In this document: piece by piece, positions 40,890 to 50,346 of the stretch | Layout of the letters: each line of letters begins with the position of its first letter | Position numbering within the stretch: position 1 is the first letter of the stretch | DNA from: a virus | Strand: one strand, 5' to 3' | DNA: 64,000 nucleotides | Virus record (IMG/VR): IMGVR_UViG_3300000228_000002 | Location: 1-64,000 of that record | Position numbers and translations under genes: made by a program | The notes under the pieces: model-generated | Told to the model about the DNA's origin: nothing | The model's input: the letters and a program-made list of their open reading frames with translations, nothing else | Database searches by the model: none

Positions 40890-42286
40890 TATCTAACCGC
40901 CTTGATATCTACATTGTCCTCTACGTACTGAGTGAGTTCATTCAACCCAAGAACAATTGTCTCAAGGTTGGTGATAGAACCTGTGTCTCTTCTAAATCGA
41001 GTAATTCTTAGAGTCTGAATCCCTGCTACGTTTTCGTTGATCAAGTTTCTGATTTCTGCAGGAGAAATTCTATCTCTATTTATAGCCAAGTCCAGGAACT
41101 CTTGAATCTGAGTCCTGACTGCTAGTGCCACTTCTTCGAAGGAATAAGAAGCTAGCACTTTCAATTCTATTGTGATAAGTGGTGATACGAAATTGAACTC
41201 TCTAATTAGATAGTTCGTTTGGAATAGCGATTCTGAAGAATCAGAAAACACTAAATCATCTACATCACTCAACACTTTATTGTAAGAGTAGATGTAGTCC
41301 ACTGTGTCGCCCAGAGCGATAGGTGTATCGAGCAGTATAGTATCAATGGCTTCTTTCGAATTTCCAGTGTCCGAACTAGTGTCTTTAACCAACTCGAAGC
41401 CAACACTCATAGAATTGTTAATCACCACACTGGTGACACTCATAACTGGTTGGTTTTCTGGAACAATTTGGGTTTGACCTGCAGTAGCCACGATAGACTC
41501 ATTTGCCACTTGCTCTTCAGTACCCAGTACATAAATGTCGATTGATGGTCTTAATTGAACTCTTTTGAATTCTGGGTCTGCTGGTGTAACAACCTGAACC
41601 AGTTGTACAAGGCTTGGCAATGTGTCGCTGATTCTTTTCCCTATCCCACTTTGAGTGTTAAGGTTAAGACCAGTCATTGTGTTTTTAAGTCTTTCTGCTT
41701 GTTGAGTTACGGTTTCCGTAGGCAAACCTTGGCTCGACTTGACTCTATTCTCGGTAGCATCGACCCCTGCTACAGTGGTAACGATCCTCTGAACTCTGAA
41801 AGCTGGGAGTGCATATTCCGGCCCTACACCATCAGCTTCCACTCTCACAGCTATTTCATAAGCTCTTCGACCAGCGTTGTAGTATGAGTCTGCTTGAGAT
41901 ACAAGCATTGTTACTGCTTGAGTAGTTCTGTACAGTAGAGTACCAGTAGAGTTACCTACCAGAGTTCCTTGAGGTATTACTACGTTTTCTCTCGGTCTTG
42001 TGAATCTAAGGAAGTATTGGGTATGTGATGATCTAGTACCCTCTCCTGGTCTAGATCCGAAGTTATTAAGTGCTCTTCTAACCTCATCTTCAGTGATTGT
42101 CTCATCGAAGTTCAGGGAGAACAGTTTTCTGAGATTTTCGGCTTCTTCTTCCGTAACGGCAGTAATACCAGACAGTGGAACAGTGAAGAGGTCCTTAATA
42201 GGCCCCTGTACCGTGTCCCAAGAAGGGTCTGATGTCTCTATACTTAAAGCATAGTCTTTTTCTATCTGTTCCGGGGAGCGAGCCAT
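40889..42286 (-). CDS. Baseplate wedge protein, gpJ/gp6-like
   Basis: 465 residues. Features of the baseplate J / T4 gp6 family: an N-terminal segment with GTRSSHTQYFLRFTRPRENVVIPQGTLVGNSTG, a central beta domain (YAVRVEADGVGPEYALPAFRVQRI), and the C-terminal EVALAVRTQIQEFLDLAINRDRISPAEIRNLI...GIQTLRITRF. It joins wedges in the ring of the baseplate. GAAGGA precedes the ATG; a TTAAATAGG late-promoter-like site (42309-42317) lies just upstream. Follows gp25-like, the usual order. Confidence 0.88.
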   Translation of the reverse strand: MARSPEQIEKDYALSIETSDPSWDTVQGPIKDLFTVPLSGITAVTEEEAENLRKLFSLNFDETITEDEVRRALNNFGSRPGEGTRSSHTQYFLRFTRPRENVVIPQGTLVGNSTGTLLYRTTQAVTMLVSQADSYYNAGRRAYEIAVRVEADGVGPEYALPAFRVQRIVTTVAGVDATENRVKSSQGLPTETVTQQAERLKNTMTGLNLNTQSGIGKRISDTLPSLVQLVQVVTPADPEFKRVQLRPSIDIYVLGTEEQVANESIVATAGQTQIVPENQPVMSVTSVVINNSMSVGFELVKDTSSDTGNSKEAIDTILLDTPIALGDTVDYIYSYNKVLSDVDDLVFSDSSESLFQTNYLIREFNFVSPLITIELKVLASYSFEEVALAVRTQIQEFLDLAINRDRISPAEIRNLINENVAGIQTLRITRFRRDTGSITNLETIVLGLNELTQYVEDNVDIKAVR

Positions 42287-42325
42287 ATTAATTCCTTCAA
42301 TTGTTTCCTATTTAAGGTACAATTG

Positions 42326-42760
42326 TTAACGTGCATAAACCTTATCTATTTCAAGCAAATGGTTGAGTTGGGTTTCATTTAAGTCTCCCACGGTGGTAGC
42401 AAATTCTGCTGTTTCACCTGAACTATGTAGAACCTCTGCTAGGAACACAACCGTAGTCATATCTATTCTCTGAGTAAGAATTTTTTCGATCCTTACAATT
42501 CTATCTCTTTGAGAAGCTGCCACTTGTTTGGAAATAGTTCTGAAGAGTGCATCATAAATAGCTCTCTCAATTGCTACCTCGGCAACATCCGACGATATGT
42601 TCAGTTCGTTGAGGGTACTTCCAGTGTCGAAGAAGTTGCTATAATCTGTCAGAATTGAGTTGGCAACATCTTGAGAAGCCTTTTGAGCTCCGTCAACTAC
42701 TTCCAACACTCCATTCTCATCTCTTGACAATTTGCCATTCGATATTTTTAATGTTTTCAT
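42326..42760 (-). CDS. Baseplate wedge protein, gp25-like
   Basis: 144 residues. The opening LKISNGKLSRDENGVLEVVDGAQKASQDVANSILTDYSNFFDTGSTLNEL has the pattern of gp25/GPW-type wedge proteins: a strand with a D..G motif, then a helix with Q-D, then G and L. The C-terminal third has strands and a helix. AAGG precedes the ATG. It directly precedes the gpJ-like gene, as in P2 and T4-like phages. Confidence 0.75.
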   Translation of the reverse strand: MKTLKISNGKLSRDENGVLEVVDGAQKASQDVANSILTDYSNFFDTGSTLNELNISSDVAEVAIERAIYDALFRTISKQVAASQRDRIVRIEKILTQRIDMTTVVFLAEVLHSSGETAEFATTVGDLNETQLNHLLEIDKVYAR

Positions 42761-42762
42761 CT

Positions 42763-43314
42763 TTATCTACCTTGGTAAGCTGATACTACTTTTTGCCACA
42801 CTTCGAACTCTTTCTTAGTATCGGCATCGGACTTAGATGCTTCCAACCTATCCGAGATAAGAATATTAACGTTGCTATCCTGGAATGCCTGATCTCTCAT
42901 AAATGAAAGTTCTTCTATTGGCTTTCTTATGACAGTCATCAATCGGTTTAATTCTCTTAATGAGTCAAATCTTCTATCTTCCCCTATGATTTCATCTCTA
43001 AATTGCTCATAGTTCTGAGTCTCTTTATCTAGTTCTGCAATCTTTTTGTCGGTATTGGTGGTGATGTTTGCAGCCAAAATTTTGAGTAGTGCATCCCTGT
43101 CTGTGGTATCGTTATTGATCTTAATATTCTGGCGAAGTCTCTGCAGAATCTTCTGTTTGGTTGCCTGTTGTTGTAGAATAAGGTATGCTTCAAAATGGTC
43201 TGATATAATGTTGGTCTGATCAGTCTGCGAATCATAGTACTCTGGCTTCTCGGAAGAGACTTTCTTATTATCATCTACAATCTTCAATTCGTCGTTTGTT
43301 AGATTAATGGCCAT
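42763..43314 (-). CDS. Helical baseplate-associated protein
   Basis: 183 residues, mostly long charged helices (KIAELDKETQNYEQFRDEII, FDSLRELNRLMTVIRKPIEEL). Likely coiled coil. Follows the 720-residue gene and abuts the gp25-like gene. GGGT-type SD only. Function unknown. Confidence 0.75.
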   Translation of the reverse strand: MAINLTNDELKIVDDNKKVSSEKPEYYDSQTDQTNIISDHFEAYLILQQQATKQKILQRLRQNIKINNDTTDRDALLKILAANITTNTDKKIAELDKETQNYEQFRDEIIGEDRRFDSLRELNRLMTVIRKPIEELSFMRDQAFQDSNVNILISDRLEASKSDADTKKEFEVWQKVVSAYQGR

Positions 43315-43322
43315 TATACACC

Positions 43323-45485
43323 CTATACCGGAACTACAAATTTTCTAATGTTGACTAATGATCCTGACATCAGGGTGCTAGCAGTCTGACCCATACATGT
43401 AGCCCCATTTCTAAAGGTGTCAAGTCTATCAGGTGCAGTGTTGATTTCAGCTCTTAGACTGCCAAGACTACCGCTAAAGGCTGTGAATCCCGCACCTTGA
43501 GCACCGACAATGCTACGTATTTCCCGTAGATATTTGATTGCATCGTCCGTCAACAATTGCGGGGCCTTAATAGTGCAAAACGGTGGAATATAACTGTTAG
43601 CTGAGCCAATGAAACCGTCTATCATAGCTAAAGGCTTACACAAGAGTTCGTCTATGAGAGGAATTAACCGATTTAGAAGCAAAGCTACTAGCTGGTTGAT
43701 CTTCTCAGCTAGTGCTATAATCAAAATTTCCAGAGCTTCCAGGACGCCAGTGTTTAGACCGATGTTGAAGTCAACAGCACACTTGAATACAGATGAATCA
43801 AAGTTTCCTTGACCAATTAGGGTCAAGTACTTGGAAATAAATTCTGCTAATTTCCTCTTCAAAGGTGCAATCTGGGCCAGTAGCTTGTCTCTCAACTGGT
43901 TTACCATGCGAATGGCAGTTTGAGCAGCAGTGGCTATGGCTTTCATCACGTTCTCAATCACTACCCCGATAGTCCTATCGTATAATGCCTTGAGATCTTC
44001 CAAAATCTTGTCTAGTTCACCTATCTTTAGAGTGACATTAAAGTTCTTCATGTAATCAGTTCGTTGGAGTGCTATAAACCCTGGAGTGGTATAGCACGGG
44101 TACCCTTGAACTGGGGTAGCTGGGGGCAGAACTTCGATCAATACTCTACCAGTAAGGGTAGTCATAGTCAATATGAGCTGATCAAGAACTTGCGCTGTCA
44201 GTGTACCACTATTAATGTCTTGTGCAGTCAAAATGTCTGACAGACAAAACAAGATTATAGCATAATTTTGATCTCTCAAAGGTACTTGTGTATTCAACTT
44301 TCTGCTAGAAGGACCACTATCACCGGCTAACTGTGCCATAGTGGACATAAACAACTGCAGTAACTCGTCATCGGTTGCATCCAGGTCGATACCCAAGACG
44401 TATCTCTGGTTGAGTAGAAGATACTCTATCTGGGCATCAGTAAGCCTAGTACGTAGCTTTGCTAAAGTATCAAATTCCGTTACAACCGAGACCTCTGTCA
44501 GAAAGACCGAGATAAGTTGTTTAATTGACATTTCTATCTCTGTCAAAGATTGTTCAATTCGACTCTTCGTAGAGACTGGGTTAATGGAATTAAATCTAGA
44601 TTTGTAATACTCTAGAGATGTCAATAATTCACCACTGGGAGTTTTGACTTCCTGGAATAGTGGGGAGATCACACCCAAATTCGAAGATGGGTCCTCACCA
44701 TCCAGAATAGACGGAAGTTCCTCCTCAAACCCTTGACTGATCCACTTATTGATTACCGATGTTGTATTTTTTGCCGAACCCTTATGGAGTACCGTGCCAG
44801 TAATTTCTTTAATGTTAAACCCAAATCTCTGAGGTATTTCTGCATCAGTCAAATCTGGAACCAATAGTGGTTCCTTTTTGACTACAAGAACAGATCTATC
44901 TGGAAGTTCGACGTAGTCGGATCTGGTTATGGTGTTGTCATTAATACGAGTTCTTATGTCAGTTAGAGACAAACTCTGATTTCCCACATCCGGATCTAAG
45001 ATGTTGGAAGTTATCTGGAATCTGTAAGACACATCCGTTTGTCTGGTTATTTCAGCTTCCAGTTTCACAAGATCCCTACCAGTGGCATTGAATGCTCTTC
45101 TTAGGGTCTCAATATTATCAGGATGTACAGAATCTATGGTTGGCTTTTTGAAGTATATGCCATTACTTAGGACACATGCTGTATTGTCGAAGATGTAACG
45201 TTCGTCATCTTCTTGTGTATTAGGCCCGTCGATCCCAAATAGTGGTGGAAGTTGATCTACATACTGAATAGTAGAACCACCGCTATCACCAGCAGATAAC
45301 ATGTCTTGCAGACTCTCTTCGGCAGTGTCAATATCGGATTCAATGCCTTGATCAACGATTAATTGTTCAATACTGGCTATCGTGTCGTTGGCTTGTTCGA
45401 ATAGTTCTCCTAGCTCATCTGTGATAAGCTTCGAAAGGGTTTCTGTACTATCTATTGAACAATTGATTGGGGTTCTAGCTGCCAT
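43323..45485 (-). CDS. Large structural protein at the head of the baseplate operon
   Basis: 720 residues. The first 330 residues mix helices and strands; the C-terminal half has hydrophobic helices (GVIENVMKAIATAAQTAIRMVNQL, ALEILIIALAEKINQLVALLLNRL), which might be amphipathic rather than transmembrane, plus a conserved-looking STYIPPFCTI segment. May be a baseplate hub or tail-completion protein. SD is weak. First gene of the long minus-strand unit; divergent from the 45534 gene. Confidence 0.8.
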   Translation of the reverse strand: MAARTPINCSIDSTETLSKLITDELGELFEQANDTIASIEQLIVDQGIESDIDTAEESLQDMLSAGDSGGSTIQYVDQLPPLFGIDGPNTQEDDERYIFDNTACVLSNGIYFKKPTIDSVHPDNIETLRRAFNATGRDLVKLEAEITRQTDVSYRFQITSNILDPDVGNQSLSLTDIRTRINDNTITRSDYVELPDRSVLVVKKEPLLVPDLTDAEIPQRFGFNIKEITGTVLHKGSAKNTTSVINKWISQGFEEELPSILDGEDPSSNLGVISPLFQEVKTPSGELLTSLEYYKSRFNSINPVSTKSRIEQSLTEIEMSIKQLISVFLTEVSVVTEFDTLAKLRTRLTDAQIEYLLLNQRYVLGIDLDATDDELLQLFMSTMAQLAGDSGPSSRKLNTQVPLRDQNYAIILFCLSDILTAQDINSGTLTAQVLDQLILTMTTLTGRVLIEVLPPATPVQGYPCYTTPGFIALQRTDYMKNFNVTLKIGELDKILEDLKALYDRTIGVVIENVMKAIATAAQTAIRMVNQLRDKLLAQIAPLKRKLAEFISKYLTLIGQGNFDSSVFKCAVDFNIGLNTGVLEALEILIIALAEKINQLVALLLNRLIPLIDELLCKPLAMIDGFIGSANSYIPPFCTIKAPQLLTDDAIKYLREIRSIVGAQGAGFTAFSGSLGSLRAEINTAPDRLDTFRNGATCMGQTASTLMSGSLVNIRKFVVPV

Positions 45486-45533
45486 ATTCGTTAAGTTAAT
45501 TCTGCTTTCTCTTTATCAGGGTTAATTTCAAGT

Positions 45534-46406
45534 ATGATTTTCCACGATGTAGGGAGAGGGTCGGCATCGGCTTACTTCCAGAAAGTAAGCCAAGGTCTAA
45601 ACAAAATTCGATCCGAAGCAGAGGTTGAGAAACGCGACTTATCCTCAAGGGCTGCTCAACCTGGTTATCTGCCCAACCGTGTCCCATGGGTAATGAGTAC
45701 GACGGAGTGGCTAGAACAGGGCTGGGGAATCCAGTGGTGGTCGAATCCCTCCGACGTGACTTGGAATATTCGTCTGCGTCAATCCACCTCAAAAAATGCT
45801 AACTCTACTGTTACACACGTATGGGCTAATAATAATCGTGGTACACACTTTGATGAATTCGTACTGAACATGAATCTACAGTCTGGGAACTTGATTCCTT
45901 TTAATCGGAATAACCCGGTGGAGGCTTCTTCTAGAGAGAATGCCATCGCTCCAGGACTAGTAAATTTCTATGACTTTTTGAAGCTATTAGATGCCCCTAA
46001 GCTCACAGAAGATGGTAGAACAAACCACGTCATTATTAAGTATCATTCTAACATATTTCCATCTCTGACACTTATTGGCCAATTCGAAGCAGAAGGTGTT
46101 AGATTTAGTGATAATTCGAACGACCCAACCAACATTAGTGCTTGGTCTTGTTCGTTCATTGTGTACGATACTAATCCTAGAATATCCGATAACACACGTA
46201 ACACCATCAATAGCGATCTTCTTTCTACCACCTTGAGTAGAATGTATTATCCTGATCCTACAGGCGGTCTGCGTTTTGATACAGCTGAGGTTTACAATCC
46301 AAATAGTGGCGTTCCCGGTATCGATCCTCTAGGTCCTATTGAGCCTCAGCAGGCACCAGAGATTTCAGGTCTTTCATTTAATCCAATAACAGGGAAAAAG
46401 TTTTAA
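45534..46406 (+). CDS. Tail/baseplate structural protein
   Basis: 290 residues. The centre (VTWNIRLRQSTSKNA...VTHVWANN..GTHFDEFVLNMNLQSGNLIPF) is rich in beta structure and the C-terminal part contains a Pro-rich tail. Possibly a hub-, tube- or distal-tail-related protein, on the plus strand with the following gene. AGGG is 12 bases upstream. Confidence 0.75.
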   Translation: MIFHDVGRGSASAYFQKVSQGLNKIRSEAEVEKRDLSSRAAQPGYLPNRVPWVMSTTEWLEQGWGIQWWSNPSDVTWNIRLRQSTSKNANSTVTHVWANNNRGTHFDEFVLNMNLQSGNLIPFNRNNPVEASSRENAIAPGLVNFYDFLKLLDAPKLTEDGRTNHVIIKYHSNIFPSLTLIGQFEAEGVRFSDNSNDPTNISAWSCSFIVYDTNPRISDNTRNTINSDLLSTTLSRMYYPDPTGGLRFDTAEVYNPNSGVPGIDPLGPIEPQQAPEISGLSFNPITGKKF

Positions 46407-46418
46407 TAGGGGAACAAT

Positions 46419-47204
46419 ATGGCTAATGTAGCTAATCAAATCACTTTCGTAGACAAACAACCAAATGGTTACTCATACGCAGACTTCATGGATGGGAAGT
46501 GTTTTCTTACTCTGAATCACCTAAATTCTTTGGAGTCTTTTGTTGCTATTAGCAGAAACGGGAACGAAGAGCCAACAATTTACTTCGTCTCAAAGAAATA
46601 CTTGGACGATGCTATAACTCTACTTGGGGTTAGTATGCCAGCTTCTACAGAAATCTCGGTTACTGATGATTTCTTATCAATGGCTATCTTCAAAGTTGTT
46701 GATCAGGTTTCAGGTAAAGTCGATGCAGGAAGAACCAATTCTAGCTATTTGACTGCTCGTATAGTCAATACTAAACAGTATAGTGCCGGGATATTAGTGG
46801 AAGGTTCACAATACAACCTTGCTGAGGTAGCCTCTACCACTAGAGGGTTTGTCTTGGCAAAAGATCACTTCGGGGTACTTAAGGGTTTAATTGATAGCCC
46901 ACCAGTTGAAGAACTCCAATTAGTTGAATTTGATGCCATCCCAGATGCTGGTGCATTTTCTTTAACTATTGGCGAAAGTTCAACAGCTCCAGTAGCCTTC
47001 AATGAAGGTGCAGCTGAGCTACAACTTGCAATTCAGGCGATTGCTGGATATGAGACAGCTTCAGTTATGGGCGACTATACTGCAGGTTTCACATTGAATC
47101 TTGGGTTTGGTAATACTGCTCAGGCTACTGTAAACACCAACACGTTGACAGCTGTTGCTGTACCTGTTGTGATTACGATTAGTACGACTCAAGAAGGCAA
47201 TTAA
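46419..47204 (+). CDS. Virion structural protein with fibre-type repeat
   Basis: 261 residues. N-terminal 165 residues mix strands and helices; the C-terminal 85 residues (FDAIPDAGAFSLTIGESSTAPVAFNEGAAELQLAIQAIAG) form the same repeat as in fibre 1 (GTFQITYNANSTANIAYN..L.QIQTAIRTLPG). Such domains are often decorations on tail or capsid proteins. AGGGGA precedes the ATG. Confidence 0.8.
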   Translation: MANVANQITFVDKQPNGYSYADFMDGKCFLTLNHLNSLESFVAISRNGNEEPTIYFVSKKYLDDAITLLGVSMPASTEISVTDDFLSMAIFKVVDQVSGKVDAGRTNSSYLTARIVNTKQYSAGILVEGSQYNLAEVASTTRGFVLAKDHFGVLKGLIDSPPVEELQLVEFDAIPDAGAFSLTIGESSTAPVAFNEGAAELQLAIQAIAGYETASVMGDYTAGFTLNLGFGNTAQATVNTNTLTAVAVPVVITISTTQEGN

Positions 47205-47231
47205 ACAATCAAGGGTAGTGAAAGCTACCCC

Positions 47232-47498
47232 TTAAAGTTGTGCAAGTTGTGCTGCTCTGTCGGCTCGAATCTTATCCCAATACTTATCACTTATAATTCT
47301 ATCATTGGCCTCACCAAATGATGTCCAACTTCCACCTACACGCCAACTTGTTTTGTAGATTGAGCCACATCTGATAGCACTAGTCTTCTCGATCTCTGAT
47401 TTCTCCACACGTGATAGGCACTTATCATAGTAACTTGATGGTGTCTCAATCTCAACCACTAATTCTTCTTTAGCTTTCTTTGTAAATGGCCAAAACAT
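47232..47498 (-). CDS. Small protein
   Basis: 88 residues from ATG at 47498 (GAGG at 6 bases). The frame extends another 40 residues upstream without an SD, and that part is hydrophobic and out of character. FWPFTKKAKEELVVEIETPSSYYDKCLSRVEK then a WRVGGSWTSFGEANDRI segment. Unknown. Confidence 0.65.
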   Translation of the reverse strand: MFWPFTKKAKEELVVEIETPSSYYDKCLSRVEKSEIEKTSAIRCGSIYKTSWRVGGSWTSFGEANDRIISDKYWDKIRADRAAQLAQL

Positions 47499-47519
47499 AT
47501 CTACCTCAGTAATAAGGAA

Positions 47520-47637
47520 ATGGGAGTAGGGCCAATAGAGGAACCAACATTTGAACAGGGCCTCTACTGAGAAACACCCGACAAGTGACAAGGGACAAAT
47601 CGGAAAATACCTCGACATTGCAACAAAAAATGCGTGA
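47520..47637 (+). pseudogene. Possible tiny frame-disrupted gene
   Basis: ATG at 47520 (AAGGA adjacent) opens MGVGPIEEPTFEQGLY, then stops; in the +1 frame the text continues STEKHPTSDKGQIGKYLDIATKNA to TGA at 47635. The second half looks like real coding sequence. Evidence is thin. Confidence 0.3.
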
Positions 47638-47706
47638 GGTTACACTTTCCAACCTGTTATTCATCCACTAGGGATGAAAAGTTCCTTCGATCCTACTCCC
47701 ACCCAG

Positions 47707-48273
47707 TTACAACAGACGTTTAGTCTGAAGTAATTTCGTTTTCACTGCATCTAATTTGATTTTGTTGGTAAGGTTCTTCTCGGCAATTTTGTCTTCGATA
47801 GTCTCAATAAGTTTTCTCTTCCCATGAATCTCATCTTCCATCACATCCATGAATTTCTGGTCAAAGACGTTAACTGTGATGTTCGATTTCGTCCCATATA
47901 CACTAGGACTTTTCATGACATCCACAGCCATTTGGAGTTCATCTGCTAGTTCTTTATCGGTTGGAGCACCACCAGTGATGGAGCCATATTCACTGATTTC
48001 TTTTTCGATGAATACTTTCTCATTAAGAAGTGAGTTGATACCTGATGTTTCGTTTTTGGCTTCTATTTGACGACGGATGTCGTATCGAATTTCGATAAGT
48101 TTGACTCTATCGATTAATTCTTTAGCTTTTGCTTGACCAGCATCTGCAAGAACCTTTTTGGCTTCGTCCAGTGTGTCATTAGCCCGAATTTTGACAGTAG
48201 TATCGAATCCTTTATCCAAATGCTTTTGAATATTGGCTTCAAGTTTCCGTGCTTTCTTAAGACTCATTTCCAT
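47707..48273 (-). CDS. Coiled-coil protein
   Basis: 188 residues, GGGAGG 5 bases before the ATG. Long charged helices at both ends (MSLKKARKLEANIQKHLDKG..., EDKIAEKNLTNKIKLDAVKTKLLQ). Middle has a SITGGAPTDKEL turn. Likely structural or scaffold-like, but no family recognised. Confidence 0.7.
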   Translation of the reverse strand: MEMSLKKARKLEANIQKHLDKGFDTTVKIRANDTLDEAKKVLADAGQAKAKELIDRVKLIEIRYDIRRQIEAKNETSGINSLLNEKVFIEKEISEYGSITGGAPTDKELADELQMAVDVMKSPSVYGTKSNITVNVFDQKFMDVMEDEIHGKRKLIETIEDKIAEKNLTNKIKLDAVKTKLLQTKRLL

Positions 48274-48314
48274 GCTGGCCTCCCTACTTTTGATTAAGTG
48301 AAGTCTTTTATGGA

Positions 48315-49283
48315 CTAAGTTATGGGCTTGATCTCACCTTCCTTCTTAAGCTGTTTTGCAAGAAGGATAATGTAAGGATTAATAAAGCCTTGCTCGATAT
48401 GGAATGACAGAGTGTTAAGATCGTTAGGGCCTAGGATGTCGTTCAGAATCTCCGTAGGTGTAGGAAATCTACCTTTCTTGGTGATGATCTTGTCGAACAT
48501 CTCGATTCGAACGTGGTGAGTGAATTTATCCCCCAAGCCCACGAACTTGTCGAAGCCATATTCTTTCTCTACGTAGTCAATAACTGTTGCAGATTTTCCA
48601 AGTTTTGGATCTACACACACTGGGTGAATGTCCTTGGCAAACCCTTCATCACTAAGTTTGAGCCAGTCTTGTTCAATAGCCAAAAGAGTCTTCTCAAGTT
48701 CGATCTTATACTCGTTGATCTCAATTGAGGCTGAGGCTTTGGCAATAACGGTCAGAGTCTTCTTCATAGAAGTATTGTACTTTTTGTCCCCCATGATATG
48801 ATCCCATATTTTCCACTCTATTCCTACCAATTCCATATCAACATTGAATGGTTCAACTTCTTCGACCAATGGAACTGTGTTGAAGTAGTTAGACGAGAAC
48901 TCTTCTAATGTGAGGAGTCTATTAGAGTCCAAAATGTAATTAGACGTGGTAAGGTACCAGTTCATACAAAAGGTGTTCTTAAACATACGGAACATCATTG
49001 TCATGAATTGCTGATCGCAGTCTGGGAAGACAGTCTTGATTAGTCTGGCAAGATACTCTTTGAACTCATCGTACCCTACGTAAATCACAATTCTCTCATC
49101 AAACTCCTCAGAATAGCTTACACACTCTTCCACCGTTTGGAGGTCGATAGGTCTTGCCAAATGAGTCTTGATCAGAGAGGTAGATATTTCGTATGAGTCG
49201 GTCTTGAGAACGTAGGAGTGATTCTTCTTAAGAAGTCCTAGCTCAAAGGGTCTCATGTATACGTTCGAAAATAGGTGAATCAT
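48315..49283 (-). CDS. MIHL-family protein (1)
   Basis: 322 residues. Begins MIHLFSNVYMRPFELG, the same opening as the next gene. Both have a YFNTVPLVEEVEP / YWNIPKEEFLTMDI segment at comparable positions, so they are paralogues. Alpha-helical with several Cys and Met-rich segments (QQFMTMMFRMF). AGGTGG precedes the ATG. Function unknown. Confidence 0.8.
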   Translation of the reverse strand: MIHLFSNVYMRPFELGLLKKNHSYVLKTDSYEISTSLIKTHLARPIDLQTVEECVSYSEEFDERIVIYVGYDEFKEYLARLIKTVFPDCDQQFMTMMFRMFKNTFCMNWYLTTSNYILDSNRLLTLEEFSSNYFNTVPLVEEVEPFNVDMELVGIEWKIWDHIMGDKKYNTSMKKTLTVIAKASASIEINEYKIELEKTLLAIEQDWLKLSDEGFAKDIHPVCVDPKLGKSATVIDYVEKEYGFDKFVGLGDKFTHHVRIEMFDKIITKKGRFPTPTEILNDILGPNDLNTLSFHIEQGFINPYIILLAKQLKKEGEIKPIT

Positions 49284-49284
49284 G

Positions 49285-50295
49285 TTACCACCTAGTAAAT
49301 GATAAGAGTTCAGGGTTCATAGTTTTTTTAACAAGAGCAGGTAGGAGCTGGTTATAACGAGCACCAGAATCGTAAAGTCTGGTCATGATCTCTAATTTGT
49401 CATCACCTATGATATCTGCATAGATTTCATCAACAGTGTAGTGACCAATTTCCTTAATACGTCTACAAATCGGGGATGAAACGTATCTTTTTCCTGTTAC
49501 TACTTCATCCACTTCCTTGGAAACTTCTACAAGATCGTAACCTAGCTGAGAGTTCTCGGATATCCTTCCCATGATTGGGTATTTTTGAACCATAAGTTCA
49601 TAGAAGTCTGATTTCATATCCCAATCGTTACAGTGAGAAAGTGCCCAAACCGTGTAGATCATACCAATGTGAACGGCTCGATCTTCGATCTTTTCATTAT
49701 ATAGAAATGGAATAAGTTCTTTAAGTCTCTTTTGGTAGTATTGATTACCCAAAATTGCATTCGATACTACGTGTTCATAACCTATTGATCTGTACAGTTC
49801 ATTAGGAAAAGTGAACTTCTTAATATCCATAGTTAGGAACTCTTCCTTTGGAATGTTCCAGTATGTGTCCACTAATGCTGTAGGATCGCATGAGGTGTTG
49901 TTGTCTCCGAAGACTTTAACTCGATCGAACTTGGTGAGCTCAAAGGATCTGTAGAACATGTAGATTTGGAAAAGTGTTTCTTTGCTAGCTTTATTGAACC
50001 CCGAGTACAGCCATCTGATTATGAACCTTCTAAAGTTTGGAGCATCCATGTAAAGGAGAGTTTTGATTTCTCCATTTTGGGATTCCTCATATAGCTTAAG
50101 GAAAGATGCTTCTTCCTGGACACCGTCATTACCAAACAGCTCTTCCATGGTGGTATATCGTCCACGCCACCGAGAATTTGTAGCTGAAATGAAGTTGTTC
50201 TTGCGATCCGGTGCACCGATGATAATGCCATCAGACCAATCGGGTTGCTGGGTTTCGAAATAAGTTAGATAGACGTTAGAATATAGATGAATCAT
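49285..50295 (-). CDS. MIHL-family protein (2)
   Basis: 336 residues from ATG at 50295, chosen because MIHLYSNVYLTYFETQ lines up with the paralogue; the frame extends 21 residues further into the divergent gene. Helical, with the opening strand shared with protein 1. AGGA lies 11 bases upstream. Its divergent neighbour is the first of two oxygenase genes. Function unknown. Confidence 0.75.
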   Translation of the reverse strand: MIHLYSNVYLTYFETQQPDWSDGIIIGAPDRKNNFISATNSRWRGRYTTMEELFGNDGVQEEASFLKLYEESQNGEIKTLLYMDAPNFRRFIIRWLYSGFNKASKETLFQIYMFYRSFELTKFDRVKVFGDNNTSCDPTALVDTYWNIPKEEFLTMDIKKFTFPNELYRSIGYEHVVSNAILGNQYYQKRLKELIPFLYNEKIEDRAVHIGMIYTVWALSHCNDWDMKSDFYELMVQKYPIMGRISENSQLGYDLVEVSKEVDEVVTGKRYVSSPICRRIKEIGHYTVDEIYADIIGDDKLEIMTRLYDSGARYNQLLPALVKKTMNPELLSFTRW

Positions 50296-50346
50296 ATAGT
50301 ATTTGTTCCTAGTTCTAAAACTAACTGTGATAATCCAAGGATTTTT

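Noticed and set aside
47655-47685. TTCATCC-ACTAG-GGATGAA stem as terminator
   Set aside because: No T-run follows on either strand; only a weak hairpin.
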